Assembly: GCA_022036555.1 (NCBI GenBank)
Contig: CM039120.1
Location: 13,311,398-13,375,397 of the forward strand
Length of the DNA stretch: 64,000 nucleotides
Source: Microstegium vimineum
Taxonomy: Eukaryota > Streptophyta > Magnoliopsida > Poales > Poaceae
Direction of reading: 5' to 3'
Part shown: positions 11,728 through 23,276 of the stretch, one piece after another
Position numbering within the stretch: the stretch's first letter is position 1
Layout: the number at the start of each line of letters is the position of its first letter
Notes under the pieces: generated by a model
What the model was told of the DNA's origin: nothing
The model's input: the letters and a program-made list of their open reading frames with translations, nothing else
The model's database searches: none
Program-made: the position numbers and the translations under genes

Positions 11728-12035
11728 ACTGCCGGTTCAAGACACGAACCGGCAGTGAAACACCACATCACTGCCAGTTGGTGGCTTGAACCGACAGTGA
11801 TAGGGCCGAGAGGCATCACTACAGTGATGTCGGTTGGTGGCTTGAACCGACAGTGATAGGGCCGAGCGGCATCACTACTGGTTCAAGCTACGAGCCGACA
11901 GTGATGTTGTGTTTCACTGTCGGTTCAATCTCTGCCCCTAATTATTGGGGGTCTGTCAGAGCCTGAACCGATAGTAATGAGACATCACTGCCGGTCCAAA
12001 CACAACCAACAGTAATTGTCATTTCTGTAGTAGTG
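11728..12035 (-). repeat. C3 terminus and subterminal repeats
   Basis: Alternating forms of CACTGCCGGTTNNNGGCTTGAACCGGCAGTGA-like palindromes, partly decayed (GACAGTGAT, GTCGGTT), end at the CACTACTACAG terminus. The same motif fills the ends of C4 and C5. Confidence 0.75.
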
Positions 12036-12583
12036 AGTGTCGGGCATGTGCAACCAGCTGAAGGCTGGCTGTAGATTAATGTGCAAGCTTATGGATGGCA
12101 TAAACATTCGCTGATCAGTCGAGGCAGCACGAGCAGGGTTTACGTCTTTAGTCTTCGCTGGCGTCATCGCGCGCGGACAGAGGCGGATGGGAGAGCGTTT
12201 TTGACGGATTACTCATTCCACTGGTGGTGGAAGTGAAACCTTTGCGGTAATTTTGTGCGTTCCAACTCAAGGGTGGACTGTCAATTTCTGCCCATCTACA
12301 TACGTTAACCAGTGCAAACGCTATGACGGCCTACTAGTACTACTACTACTAGTTCGATCTTTTGACCGTTTGATGTGACATATAATAACGCGTTTCACGG
12401 ACAATGTGTTGGAACATTGGAACTCCGAATGTGTTTGGCACACTATACGCCACAGCAACAATCAAAGTCATGGGATCGATGACGGGTAAAAGAGGCTACA
12501 GACTTGCACTATATAGACCAGATACCAGAACGGTAGCACTCGTAATACGCATTCTGGTTGAATTAATCAGCAGTAGTCAAGAC
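12036..12583. other. Flanking sequence, no gene seen
   Basis: Mixed sequence between the CACTA chimera and the truncated copia LTR. No family motif, terminal repeat or long frame supports a feature. Confidence 0.4.
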
Positions 12584-13276
12584 GGTGGCGGCGTCACCTC
12601 CGGGAAGAAGACGATCGGCGACGGCGGCGGCTCCGGGAAGAAGACGACGACGAAGGCAGCAACCACCACGAAGAAGACGACGACAGCAGCAGCGGGAGCG
12701 TCTCCTCCAGGAAGAAGACAACGGACGGCGATGACGACAACGAATGGCGGCGGCGTTGGACAGTCGCGTAGACGCTCCCCAAAAACCTAATTGTCGATCC
12801 CTCGTGTAAGGTCTCGAACGGCAAGGGCTCCGGAGGCACCTGCCCTCGCGCTTCACCGTGCGCGCAGGTTAACGAGATGGAAATGCAACTAGCAGCGGAA
12901 TTGTGTCTAGAAAAAGTGTTCTGTTCGGAACCATCTCAAGTTGTAACCGGGTGAGAATATATCTCCTGCAGGGGAGGCCAAGGGGTTGCTCATGCAGGGA
13001 GGCAGACATGTGCGTGAGAGGGAGAGGGAGAGTTGTATGCATGCATGCAAGTTACTAGAAGAAACTCCCTCAATTAATTGAAGGATGAAACTCCCGTAAC
13101 TCTCTCCCATTAGTAGCTATTAAAATATTAACTACCTCGTCACGTTCGTCTGCCACGTCACGCCTCACCCTTTGGACTTCCAATCCGGTACAAATAAAAT
13201 ATACACAATTACATACCATAGAGTTTCTTGATTTATTGAATAAATAAATGGGGCTGACCCATAAATAAATCTAACA
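12584..13276 (-). repeat. Truncated 3' LTR of copia A
   Basis: Aligned with the 5' LTR, identity runs from TGTTAGATTTATTTATG at 13276 down to about 12584 (GTGGCGGCGTCACCTC on the plus strand). The remaining 590 or so bases that the other LTR has (17752-18345) are missing. Confidence 0.85.
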
Positions 13277-13801
13277 ATCCCCACCAAACTCTAGGGTTTA
13301 TAACCGTGTAATTCCAGAATCACAATTCTTTGATATGCTAGTTTTTCGATGGAGACTGTTAAGTTGAACATCCACGTAGAACAAGAGTTTCACTCAATCA
13401 CAACTGAACAATGGACTATGCCTTGAATTGACAGTTTTGTGCGATATGAGATTCACTCAAGTCCTTTGCTGATACTAGGCCGCAAAAGCATCCCGTTGTT
13501 TTAAAGCATATAAGTCACACTTCAATGCCTTTCATGAGTATTTAGGAATTACCCAAATTCCATAGACTATGACCAGTAGTCTGACTCATATATGTGTACT
13601 CCTCAATAGATGTTCTGTAGGACAACATCTCACATTTGGAATACATTAAGGTAAATACCATCCTGCCTTACAAATAGGAAAGATGTGCATTAGAAATGAG
13701 TCAAGAAAGGGATCTTTCCTCTCATCTACTCCTAACTTGTTTCGCCACTCTACTTCACGGGATCTCCGATCACATAGAGCATGTTACCACCATAGTAGAT
13801 T

Positions 13802-16800
13802 TCATATGGGTCTCATACCCATTTCTCTCGATGCACCCTCTATCACATTTCGTGATAGTCGCTTGGTGAATTGATCTGCCAGATTACTCGACGTATGGAC
13901 ATAGTCCACCGTTATAACTCCGGAGGTTTTCAACTTTCTGACAATTTTAATCTTCTTTTAACATGCCTTGTAGACTTTAAGTTATTCCTGAAACTGTTAA
14001 CCTTCGTGATCACAGTCTGGTTATCACAGTTCATGGAAATAGCCAGAATTGGTTTTTCAACCACCGGTAAATCCAATAGAAAATCACGTAGCCACTCGAC
14101 CTCAGCCCCAACAGTGTCTAACGCTGTGAGTTCTGCTTCCATTGTAGACTTCGTTAAGATAGTCTGCTTGCAAGACTTCCAGGAAACAGCGCCACCTCCA
14201 AGCAAGAACACATATCCGCTTGTGGCATAAAGCTCATCAGCATCAGAGATCCAGTTGACATCACAATAGCCTTCTAGCACTCTGGGGTTACCAGTATAAT
14301 TAATACCATATGTCATAGTACCTTTCAGATAGCGCAAAACTCTCTCAAGAGCACGCCAGTTATCATTTCTCGGCTTTGACACAAACCGGCTCAGCTTGCT
14401 CACAACATATGAGATGTCAGGCCTTGTTGCACTAGCAAGGTACATGAGTGAACCAATGATTTGGGAGTATGTTAATTGATCCCTTGCTATTCTTCGATTT
14501 TTCCTCAATAGCACACTAGGGTCATAAGGCGTGGGAGTAGGGTCACAGTCACTAAACCCAAAGCGACTTAACACCTTTTCCACATAATGGGACTGTAACA
14601 AAATTACCCCACCATCACCTTCTCTGATAAGCTTGATGTTTAGAATCACATCATCTTCTCCCAAATCTTTCATTTTAAAATTGCTCGACAAAAGAGCCTT
14701 TACTTCCTCAATCACATTGAGATTAGATCCGAAGATCAAGATGTCATCAACATAGAGGCACAGTATAACAGCCTCACCCCCACCATATCGATAATACACA
14801 CGTGTCAGACTCATTAACTGCAAATCCAGCAGCTGTGAGAGTATTATCAAACTTTTCATGCCATTGCTTAGGTGCTTCTTTTAGGCCATACAATGACTTT
14901 AACAGCCTGCACACCTTGTTCTCTTGACCATCCACAATGAACCCATCAGGATGATCCATATAGATCTTCTCATCTAACTCTCCATTTAGGAAAGTTGTCT
15001 TTACATCCATCTGATGAATGATAAGACCATATGAGGCTGCCACAGCAATCAAAGTGCGAATAGTAGTCAATCGAGCCACTGGTGAATAGGTGTCAAAGAA
15101 ATCTTCACCCTCTTTCTGGGTATATCCTTTGGCCACAAGCCTTGCCTTGTACCTCTCAATAGTACCATCAAGCCTAAGCTTTTTCTTGAAAATCCATTTG
15201 CAGCCTATGGGTTGACAACCATATGGACGGTCAACGACCTCCCATGTTCCATTAAACATAATAGAATTCATCTCACTCCTTACTGCTTCCTTCCATAAGT
15301 CAGCATTAGGAGAGGAATATGCCTCTCTAATGGTGGTTGGATTGTCTTCCACAAGGTACACTATAAAGTCATTACCAAAGGATTTTGCAACCCTCGGTCT
15401 TTTGCTCTTTCGAGTGACTATAGTGTCATCCTCCTCAGGGATGTGCACATGAGAATCATCAGCATGATCTATAGAAATAGACAGTTCTTGCTCATGGGGA
15501 ATTATAGTCTTATGACTTATTTCACTATGTGTATTTTTCATGGGAAATTCATTCTCAAAAAATGTAGCGTCTCTTGATTCCATGATAGTATCAACATACA
15601 TATCAGGCACATCAGATTTTATAATTAAGAACCTATATCCAGTGCTGTGAAAGGAATAACCAAGAAAAACGCAATCAACAGTTTTGGGTGCAAGTTTACG
15701 CTTCTTGTTGATTGGCACATTCACCTTTGCCAAGCAACCCCAAGTGTGCGAATATGAGAGATTTAATCTCCTATTTTCTCATTCCTCGAATGGTGTGATC
15801 TCTTTGTTCTTTGTTGGAACTCTGTTCAGGAGACATGCTGTCAATATCGCCTCACCCCACCATTCCTTGAATAATCCCGCTGTACTCAGCATGGCATTCA
15901 CCAAGTCTGTTAGAGTGTGGTTTTTCCGTTCGACAATCCCATTGGATTGTGGTGAGAACGACGGTGTCCTCTCATGAACAATACCGTGTTCCACGCAAAA
16001 CTCATCGAACACATTAGAGAAATATTCTCCACCTCGATCGGACCTTAACCGTTTTATTTTCCTTTCAAGTTGGTTCTCAACTTCAGCTTTATAGGCCTTA
16101 AAATAATTAAACGCTTCATCTTTTGTTTTTAATAGATACACATAGCAAAATTTTGAAGAGTCATCTATAAATGTGAGAAAGTATCTTTTATCACCTTTAT
16201 TCAAAATTCCATTCATCTCACACAGATCAGAATGAACAAGTTCTAGAGGTGCCAAATTCCTCGCCTCAGCAGCCTTGTGGGGCTTACGGGGTTGTTTTGA
16301 TTCAACACAAACATGATACTTAGACTTTTTGACCAAGTTAAATTTAAGAATTAAATTCAGATTTGCTAACCGCATGAGACAGCCAAAATTTGCATGACAG
16401 AAGCGTGAATGCCATAAATCCGACTCATCAGAAATATCAACAGAATTCACCATCTTATTACATACATCATGCAAAGATAAGCGGAACAGACTTCCGCAGT
16501 CATATCCTTTACCCACAAAAATACCATGTCTCGATACAACACATTTATTCGACTCAAGTACAACTTTGTAGCCATCTCGATATAGCATAGACGCACTAAC
16601 AAGATTCTTCTTGATGGATGGAACATGATGCACGCTCTTCAATGGCACTATCTTTCCCGAAGTAAACTTCAGAATGACCGTACCAACACCAAGAACATGA
16701 GCACGTGATCCATTTCCCATCAACAAGGCGCCAGACCTCCCGACCTGGTAAGTGGAGAACAAAGAAACGTCAGCACACACATGTATATTTGCACCACTGT

Positions 16801-17751
16801 CCATCCACCACTCTGGTGAATTACATACTGAGAGAATAAATGGTAAGGAATTACCATACTCAGATGTTCCTCCTTCAGTATCAGCGAGTAACAACATTAG
16901 TTGTTTTCTTTTCTTGTTTGAACTTGCGATCTGGGCACTTACTTGCTCAGTGCTGTTCACTGCCACACACATAGCAGCCTCCATTTCTCTTGTTGTTGTT
17001 GTTGTTCTTCTTCTTCTTCTTTTTAAACTGTGTTGTTTGAACAGGCTTTGGGGTGTTCTCTTGCTTGTTCTGGTTTTTCTTCTTTTTATTGAACTTGCAG
17101 AAATTAGAGTTTCTCTTCTGCACAACATTTGCAGTAGAGTTCTCAACGCCTTTTCTATTGTCCTTTTCTCTAGCTCTCTCCTCAACATCAAGAGTACCAA
17201 TGAGCTCTTCCACATTGAACTCTTGTATCTTATGTTTGAGGGGGGTGCCAAAGTCCTTCCAAGAAGGTGGTAACTTTTACCGCCAGCCACAAACTTGTTA
17301 GGCAAAGGACAAGGAAAAAGTTCAAGTTCCTTTGCTAGTGCCTGAAACTCATGAGCCTGTTCCACTACCGATCGGTTCTCAACCATCGTGTAGTCATACA
17401 ACTGCTACATGAGGTACAGCTCGCTACCAGCATCAGTAACTCCAAATTTTTCAACAAGTGCATCCCACAGCTCTTTCCCCGTGGGAAGAATGATATAGCT
17501 TTTCTGGAATTTTGTATCAAACGCGCTAATCACTGCACCTCGAAATAGGTTGTCATCAGCCTTAAACTTAGCCTCATCCGCAGGAGGAAGGTTAGCAGGC
17601 TTGCCCTCAGCGGCATAAAAACATGACATTGCAGTGAGCCACAATTCCATCTTAGCTTTCCATATCAAGAAGTTTTTACCATCAAATGCATCAGGCTTTA
17701 ATACGGAAGCAAAACCTCTGACAGAAAAAGGCTATAATTAGGTTTTTGGAT
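13802..17751 (-). pseudogene. copia Gag-Pol polyprotein, decayed
   Basis: Order on the minus strand: gag (KMELWLTAMSCFYAAEG near 17650); a frameshifted zinc knuckle (CYVCGSEQH near 16970); aspartic protease with the DSGA motif (WWMDSGANIHVC near 16800). Then the pre-integrase region (LWHSRFCHANFG), integrase core (VHSDLCEM; FIDDSSKFCYVYLL; SPQSNGIVERKNHT), reverse transcriptase (IGCKWIFKKKL; QMDVKTTFLNGEL; LYVDDILIFGS with the YVDD box) and RNase H (STMEAELTA; NCDNQT). It ends MGMRPI at 13802. Lesions: TAG at 17405-17407, TGA at 15779-15781, a frameshift near the zinc knuckle, one at about 14800-14850 and one at about 13935. Only about 84 bp separate the LTR from gag coding, with no ATG and no tRNA-Met-type primer site, so the leader seems deleted. 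Confidence 0.9.
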
Positions 17752-19080
17752 TGTTAGAATATTAGGCAATTTCCACGTCATTTTATTTCCGTAAATTAAC
17801 ATAATGATGATGACATATAAAAGATTATTTAAAGTTGAGATCATGACATCAACCGTATTCATAACCATATGAAACATGTTGATATCAAAAGCATGTGAAT
17901 ATGATATATATATATATATAACAAAACATAAAAGCATGACATATATATCATGACAACAACTACTACTGGACTGCATATTAAACGATGAAACAAAGCTACT
18001 GAAACGTAAACACAGCAACATATGAAACAGCATAACAGAAACACTGAAACAGATATGCAGAGCACGAAACTAGCAGAAACAGAGAGCATACAGATTACGA
18101 ACCGACACAACAGAGCATGTGAAACAGACTCGCTACAACTGATGAAACAACATGGCAGAACTTTTGAAACATGTAAAAATTGTACGACGGAAAACAGAGA
18201 CATGATGAGATGAACATACCCATTCATCCGCGCAGCGTTCGAGGATCCAGAATCTTGACCAACCTCGATGGTCATGACGTAGAGGACGAAGGTGTACTGT
18301 CCACTGGGAAGAAGAAGACGACGACGATCACCGGGAGGAAGACGTGGCGGCGTCACCTCTGAGAAGAAGACGATCGGCGGCAGCGGCGGCTCCGGGAAGA
18401 AGACGACGACAGCGGCAGCAACCACCACGAAGAAGAAGACGACAGCAGCAGCGGGAGCGTCTCCTCCGGGAAGAAGGCAACGGACGACGATGACGACAAC
18501 GAATGGCGGCGGGGTTGGGCAGTCGCGTAGACGCTCCCCAAAAACCTAATTGTCGATCCCTCATGCAAGGTCTCGAACGGCAAGGGCTCCGGAGGCACCT
18601 GTCCTCTCGCTTCACCGTGCGCACGGTTTAACGAGATGGGAATGCAACTAGCAGCGGAATTGTGTCTGGAAAAAGTGTTCTGTTCAGAACCATCTCAAGT
18701 TGTAACCGGGTGAGAATATATCTCCTGCAGGGGAGGCCAAGGGGTTGCGCATGCAGGGAGGCAGACATGTGCGTGAGAGAGAGGGAGAGTTGCATGTATG
18801 CATGCAAGTTACTAGAGGAAACTCCCTCAATTAATTGAAGGATGAAACTCCCGTAACTCTCTCCCATTAGTAGTTATTAAAATATTAACTACCTCGTCAT
18901 GCTCGCCTGCCACGTCACGCCTCACCCTTTGGACTTCCAATCCGATATAAATAAAATATACACAGTTACATACCCATAAAGCTTATTGATTTATTAAATA
19001 AATAAATGGGGCTACATACCCATAAAGCTTATTGATTTATTAAATAAATAAATGGGGCTGACCCATAAATAAATCCAACA
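17752..19080 (-). repeat. 5' LTR of copia A
   Basis: Bounded by TGTTGG at 19080 and TCTAACA at 17752 (both read on the minus strand), 1329 bp. It contains a GAAACAG-rich stretch (about 18000-18180) and a GAC/GAAGAAGAC-rich stretch (18300-18470). Neither encodes a recognisable protein. Confidence 0.85.
18968..19059. repeat. Perfect 46-bp tandem duplication inside the copia A 5' LTR
   Basis: The unit beginning ACATACCCATAAAGCTTATT occurs at 18968-19013 and again, identically, at 19014-19059. The other LTR has one copy, so the duplication happened after insertion. Confidence 0.9.
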
Positions 19081-20850
19081 GAGGGCACATATAAAAACAT
19101 CTGCTCCGTGAACAGTGTAGTATAAAAGGATGTCACCACCCACCATAATGAAGGGAAACAACTTCCCTGAATCTAGGGTTTCATTTATTGTGGCTCACTG
19201 CCGTCGTCTAGGGTTTTTCATACAGTTTGCACTTGCTTTATCGCCATTCGAACGAACCTTCGGTCCCGTGAAGGCCTCGCGCGCCCGTGCGCCTGATTCA
19301 CTCGGCGAAGGTCCCCAGCAACTTGGGAAACGTCCATTAACCTCCAGCTCCGCCGGGTCGCAATCCCTTACCCCGTTAGGAAAAGGCAGTTTTCCAACAC
19401 CTGGTATTGCTGCTTGAGGTGTTGAGTGATCACTTGATCTTCACGTTACCTTTGTCTAAATTCACCGTTGCATCCATTAGACTAGCTAAATACCCCCATA
19501 TATACTAGCAAACCACATTAGTCCAAATGATCATGTTGTCACGTACAGTTACCAAAATCATATATATGGTTCTAGATATAGGTGCCATTTTTCTTATATT
19601 CTTGGCTTGTGCTTAGGTGCTACGAGGACTTGGGAACATATATATCTAGACTCTGCCTTCAACAAATTTTCCATGAGCGTCTTGAAATCATGTTTTTGAT
19701 TTTTTTTTTTGTCAAAACCCCAACTTGAGAGAAGGAATTCAAAATTTGTGCTGAAGCTGAGTTCTTTTTGTCAAGATCTCTCTTTTTTCGGACGCGTTTG
19801 TTGACATATTTTTCATTAAAAAGAAGTTTACCATGGATACTTTATAGTCATCGCGAGCAGCGAGGGAAGCATGATTGTCTCCACAGCATGACCCTTAGAC
19901 AAGCTATAAAAACATGAAAGAAAAAACAACAAGATCTTTCGACGTGAAGGTACCCCAAGCTCATAGCACGTCGAAACAACTCACACATGGCCTCCCTCTT
20001 GGGGCTTAAGAGCGGTGATCTGAAGGTTTGAGAAAACCTTGCTGCCGCCCCTTCCCGATGCATCGGTGGAGGCGTGGAGCTGTCGGTGTCATGATGCCCC
20101 ACTTCTTGAGCAGATCGAACGTTCTCTGCCTGAGCCTCCGGCCATCCTGCACATGGCTTATCAGCAAGCCTGGAGCTCCTTCGTGGGATGAATTACGTGA
20201 TGGGAATACCTTCCCCAATGGTGTTGGCGAACTATGTACAAAATCTCATGAATTTTAGAGTTCATTATATATTTGCTTTGAATTTGCCTTTTTCTACAAA
20301 AAGTTTTCAAGTTGAAATGTATCAAAATCCACCTAGCCAAGTTTTAAAATAGGCCTATAGCCAGGTTTGAGAATTCTTGTGGTTTGGAAACCATAAAAAT
20401 GGCCTAGGTGAGTGTGAAAATAGGCTTAGCTCATTTGCTTAGTAGCATTTTCTATTTGCCTCGTTCTTTGCTTGTTTGGCACTTTCGTTTCCACATCTTC
20501 CTAGGCTCGTTCTTCCTGCTAAGGTCAGTAGTCTGTTATGAGTACATGAACTTGACAATCTTGGCTTGGCGTTTGGGATATAGCCTACATATATATCACT
20601 CGTCTCCTTAGCAAGAAAAATTTGAGACTCCGATTCGCACACTTTCTGGCTCCTTGTTTGGTACTGCATTGCATCCCCTTCATCCTCTTTATAACCTCAC
20701 AGACCTTATCACTACAAAGATCGTATTGATCAAAGATTAAGATCGTAAAGTTTGAATCCATGCGGCTCATAAACCAAACCTCATCGATACACTGAATTCA
20801 TCACATGCCCTGTAGTGGTTAATAAACCAAATGTGTGTTTTCTGATTGAT
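19081..20850. other. Unassigned stretch
   Basis: 19081-19420 has the look of a retrotransposon or promoter fragment: TATAAAAGG near 19120, then a GC-rich segment with CGCGCGCCCGTGCGCC. 19420-20850 is mixed sequence with short frames only; one at 20006-20218 (minus) has no recognised motif. I do not call a gene here. Confidence 0.4.
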
Positions 20851-21037
20851 CTTTAATAATTACAACAAAATAACTAGTAATAATTTAACGAATAAATTAT
20901 TCTCCACTGCTAATGTTCGTGATCAATGCTGCCAACCTATACGAACGACAAACTTATTATTCAAGCTAGTTCAACGAAAAATCCGAGGTCCAAGGCTCCG
21001 AGCTTATTATTACGGCGTTGCTACCTGCTTTGCTTTG

Positions 21038-21283
21038 CTATGGTGCGTGAGGGGGAGGTGGGCAAGATAAGTTTTTGTCGCTCGTTGTTCCGCAATGATC
21101 TAACGCCTTGCTGACAGACAATGGCAGCGCTGGTGGCGGCGGCCTGGTGGCGCCGTCGGCTCCGAGGAGGCGCCGCGTCGGTGCGGCTGCGGCGTCAGCA
21201 TGCACCGATGCTGTCACGAGCAGCAGCGCAACCAACACCGCCGCTGCTCCAACCAGACCACTTGCTCTCCCTCCTCCCTGCAT
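21038..21283 (-). CDS. Small secreted proline-rich peptide precursor, paralogue A
   Basis: 81 residues starting MQGGGRASG. The start was chosen because it aligns with the start of the paralogue at 23019; an upstream in-frame ATG adds 25 residues not conserved there. Residues about 10-29 form a signal peptide (VGAAAVLVALLLVTASVHA) with a likely cut after SVHA. The mature part has ARRLLG-like TRRLLGA, a proline run (PPPPALPLSVSKA) and a C-terminal HCGTTSDKNLSCPPPPHAP with two cysteines. The conserved dibasic site and C-terminal core suggest a processed extracellular peptide, but I do not recognise a named family. Its TATA box lies about 180 bp upstream (21451-21463). The frame is intact and conserved between copies, which argues it is real. 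Confidence 0.65.
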   Translation of the reverse strand: MQGGGRASGLVGAAAVLVALLLVTASVHADAAAAPTRRLLGADGATRPPPPALPLSVSKALDHCGTTSDKNLSCPPPPHAP

Positions 21284-21450
21284 CTTGAATTCTTGATCAG
21301 GACTTGCGCACACTGCAGCAGATTGGTAGCTCCACCGGTCGGTCGGGAGAGATCTCAAGATGCTTGTTGAATTCTAACTAGATCAGAGCTCTCGAGATGA
21401 TGAGGAAACAACAATGGTTTGTTGTGCTTCCAATGCTCGAAGCCCGTGAT

Positions 21451-21463
21451 GTCTACTTATAGC
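21451..21463 (-). promoter_or_regulatory. TATA box of peptide gene A
   Basis: GCTATAAGTAGAC on the minus strand, 180 bp before the ATG, conserved at the same distance in gene B. Confidence 0.6.
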
Positions 21464-22566
21464 ATGCATGCAGCGACTTAAAACATACTAGTTCAGACTA
21501 TATATATGGACTATGGAGACGATCGATCGTCAAGCCAACTATCCGGCCAGCTGATGTTAGCTTCCGCGACATTGCTGCGGAACGATGAAGAAAACGTTTT
21601 TGACGGATCAAACTGATCGATGACGGCATGACGCAACCTGATCGATATATGCATGCATGCATAGATTCAGATGAGATGCATGTCTTGTGATACACAGATG
21701 AAGGATTCAATGGTACGTACAACCTATACGTTTCAACGTTTCAAGAGTGGACTGAAGACTATGACTATGATTCTTTCATGCGAAAATCCAAGATCAAAAG
21801 TAGTTCGGAATTCTCGAGGTACGGAATATATGACTGAAGTTGGTTTTTTGCAGCATTATTCAGGAGTGCAGCTAGCTGATGTGCCCGTACCGTACCTTGA
21901 GGGCCAGAGTCTGGTTGAAAGTGAAAGTCGCACTGAACCAACCGCGTGCGCTGCCAAAGCGATCTTACACTGCAACAACCTGCAACGTACGTTTTGGCAC
22001 TGTTGTTTTACTACTTCTCAAAGGACCGGTACTGCAACAGCCGGCCTTAGACATAGTTGATTGTTGCCAAAGCATTTTGAGTTGCCAGAACTGTACGTGT
22101 GTAGTTCAGTTTGGTTCAAACTGTATATACATCATTACAGCTATTTTCCAGCAACCCGATCGAATGGTTTGGCGCTCAAGCTGTCCCTGGTCGATCGGGA
22201 CATTCTAAAGAAAAGAAAAAAAAATTGTGCCAAAAAAAAGCTGCAGGTACTTTATTGCCGTGCAATATCTCTGGCATGGCAGTGAACGTGCGCGGTTGAG
22301 TTTCTACTTTCTAGAGGTCTGGCCGTGTCAAGGTACGGTCCAGGCGCACCAGATAGCTGCACCCCGTAGTACGTGCTGAAAACTTCAAACTTGAGGCATA
22401 CATTCCGGATCAGAGAATTCCAAACTACTTTTGATCTTGGATTTATGCATGAAACAATCAAATGCCATGGTCGTCAGTCCACCACTCTTGGAATGTTGAA
22501 ACTTCAACCGCCTTAGCTTGATCTGTATACAGCACAAGACATGCAGCAGGCATCTAAATTCTAACG

Positions 22567-22569
<3 letters not shown>

Positions 22570-22659
<90 letters not shown>
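22570..22659. repeat. (TA)45 microsatellite
   Basis: An uninterrupted 90-bp TA run in the upstream region of peptide gene B. The corresponding place in the other arm has only a few TA steps followed by GCATGCATGC. Confidence 0.95.
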
Positions 22660-22661
<2 letters not shown>

Positions 22662-22838
22662 GCATCATCTATATATGCATGCTTGCATATACCAGGTTGC
22701 GTCATCAGTTTGCTCCGTCAAAAACGTTTTCTTCTTTCCGTCGTTTGAGGCAATGTCGCAGAAGTTAACATCAGCTGCTGGCTGCGTTAATTGACGATCG
22801 ATCGTCTCCATAGTCTGAACGATGTTTTAACTCTGCAT

Positions 22839-22853
22839 GCTATAAGTAGACAC
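22839..22853 (+). promoter_or_regulatory. TATA box of peptide gene B
   Basis: GCTATAAGTAGACACC, 178 bp before the ATG at 23019, matching the site in gene A. Confidence 0.6.
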
Positions 22854-23018
22854 CATGGCTTTGAGCTTTAGAAGCACAACACAATTAACAACCAATTGTT
22901 TTGATTATTATCAGCTGGAGCTCTCTGATCTACTAATTAATTAGCATTTTCGACAAGCATCGTCTAGAGATCTCTCTCGACCTGTGGAGCTGCAGAGTGC
23001 ACGCAAGTCCTAATCAAG

Positions 23019-23276
23019 ATGCAGGGAGGAGGAGGGAGAACAAGCAGGGGTCCAGCTGCGGTGTTGTTTGCACTGCTGCTCGTGGCAGCGGCGTCGGTGC
23101 ATGCTGACGCCGCGGCCGCACCGGCGCGGCGCCTCCTCGGAGCCAATGATGGCGGCGCTGTGCCGCCGCCACCAAAGCTGCCGGTGTCCGTCAGCAAGGC
23201 ATCGTCGACAGTGCCACATTGCGGCATCACGAGCGACCCAAACACTCGTTGCCCTCCCCCATCTCATGTGCCATAG
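23019..23276 (+). CDS. Small secreted proline-rich peptide precursor, paralogue B
   Basis: 85 residues, start MQGGGGRTSRGP. A signal peptide (AAVLFALLLVAAASVHA) is followed by DAAAAPARRLLGAN, PPPPKLPVSVSKA and HCGITSDPNTRCPPPSHVP. Compared with paralogue A, the most conserved segments are the end of the signal peptide through ARRLLGA, the PVSVSKA segment, and the HCG-TSD-N-C-PPP-H-P tail; the linkers vary in length. That pattern, together with an intact frame, points to purifying selection rather than chance. It is transcribed away from paralogue A with the TATA box at 22841. Function unknown; an apoplastic signalling or defence peptide is a guess. Confidence 0.65.
   Translation: MQGGGGRTSRGPAAVLFALLLVAAASVHADAAAAPARRLLGANDGGAVPPPPKLPVSVSKASSTVPHCGITSDPNTRCPPPSHVP

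Larger units (their letters stand above)
8915..12035 (-). mobile_element. CACTA element C3, internally deleted (right half of a chimera)
   Basis: The right edge reads CACTACTACAGAAATGAC on the minus strand (12035 downward), followed by subterminal CACTGCCGGTT-type repeats. Next, in element order, come a TNP2 N-terminal part (11002-10121), a break, and a Ptta/En/Spm-type second gene (9990-8915). The 3' end is missing; the element stops where C2 begins. The flanking trinucleotides of the combined C2+C3 unit do not match (CAT before 6463, AGT after 12035), so it did not insert as one piece. It belongs to the same family as C4 at 49863. Confidence 0.8.
12584..19080 (-). mobile_element. Ty1/copia LTR retrotransposon A, 3' LTR truncated
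   Basis: Two LTR copies flank a gag-pol region in copia order (gag, protease, integrase, reverse transcriptase, RNase H) on the minus strand. The 5' LTR (17752-19080) starts TGTTGGATTTATTTATGGG and ends CCTAATATTCTAACA. The other LTR has only its first roughly 690 bp (13276 to 12584). A polypurine tract (GGTGGGGAT) precedes the 3' LTR at about 13277-13285. The right flank is GAGGG; no matching duplication is found at the left because that end is lost. Confidence 0.9.

Noticed and set aside
20006..20218. 70-codon frame as a host gene
   Set aside because: No motif, no upstream promoter or splice support, and overlapping frames on the other strand.
22385..22748. Isoleucine-tyrosine repeat proteins on both strands
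   Set aside because: Direct translation of the TA microsatellite.
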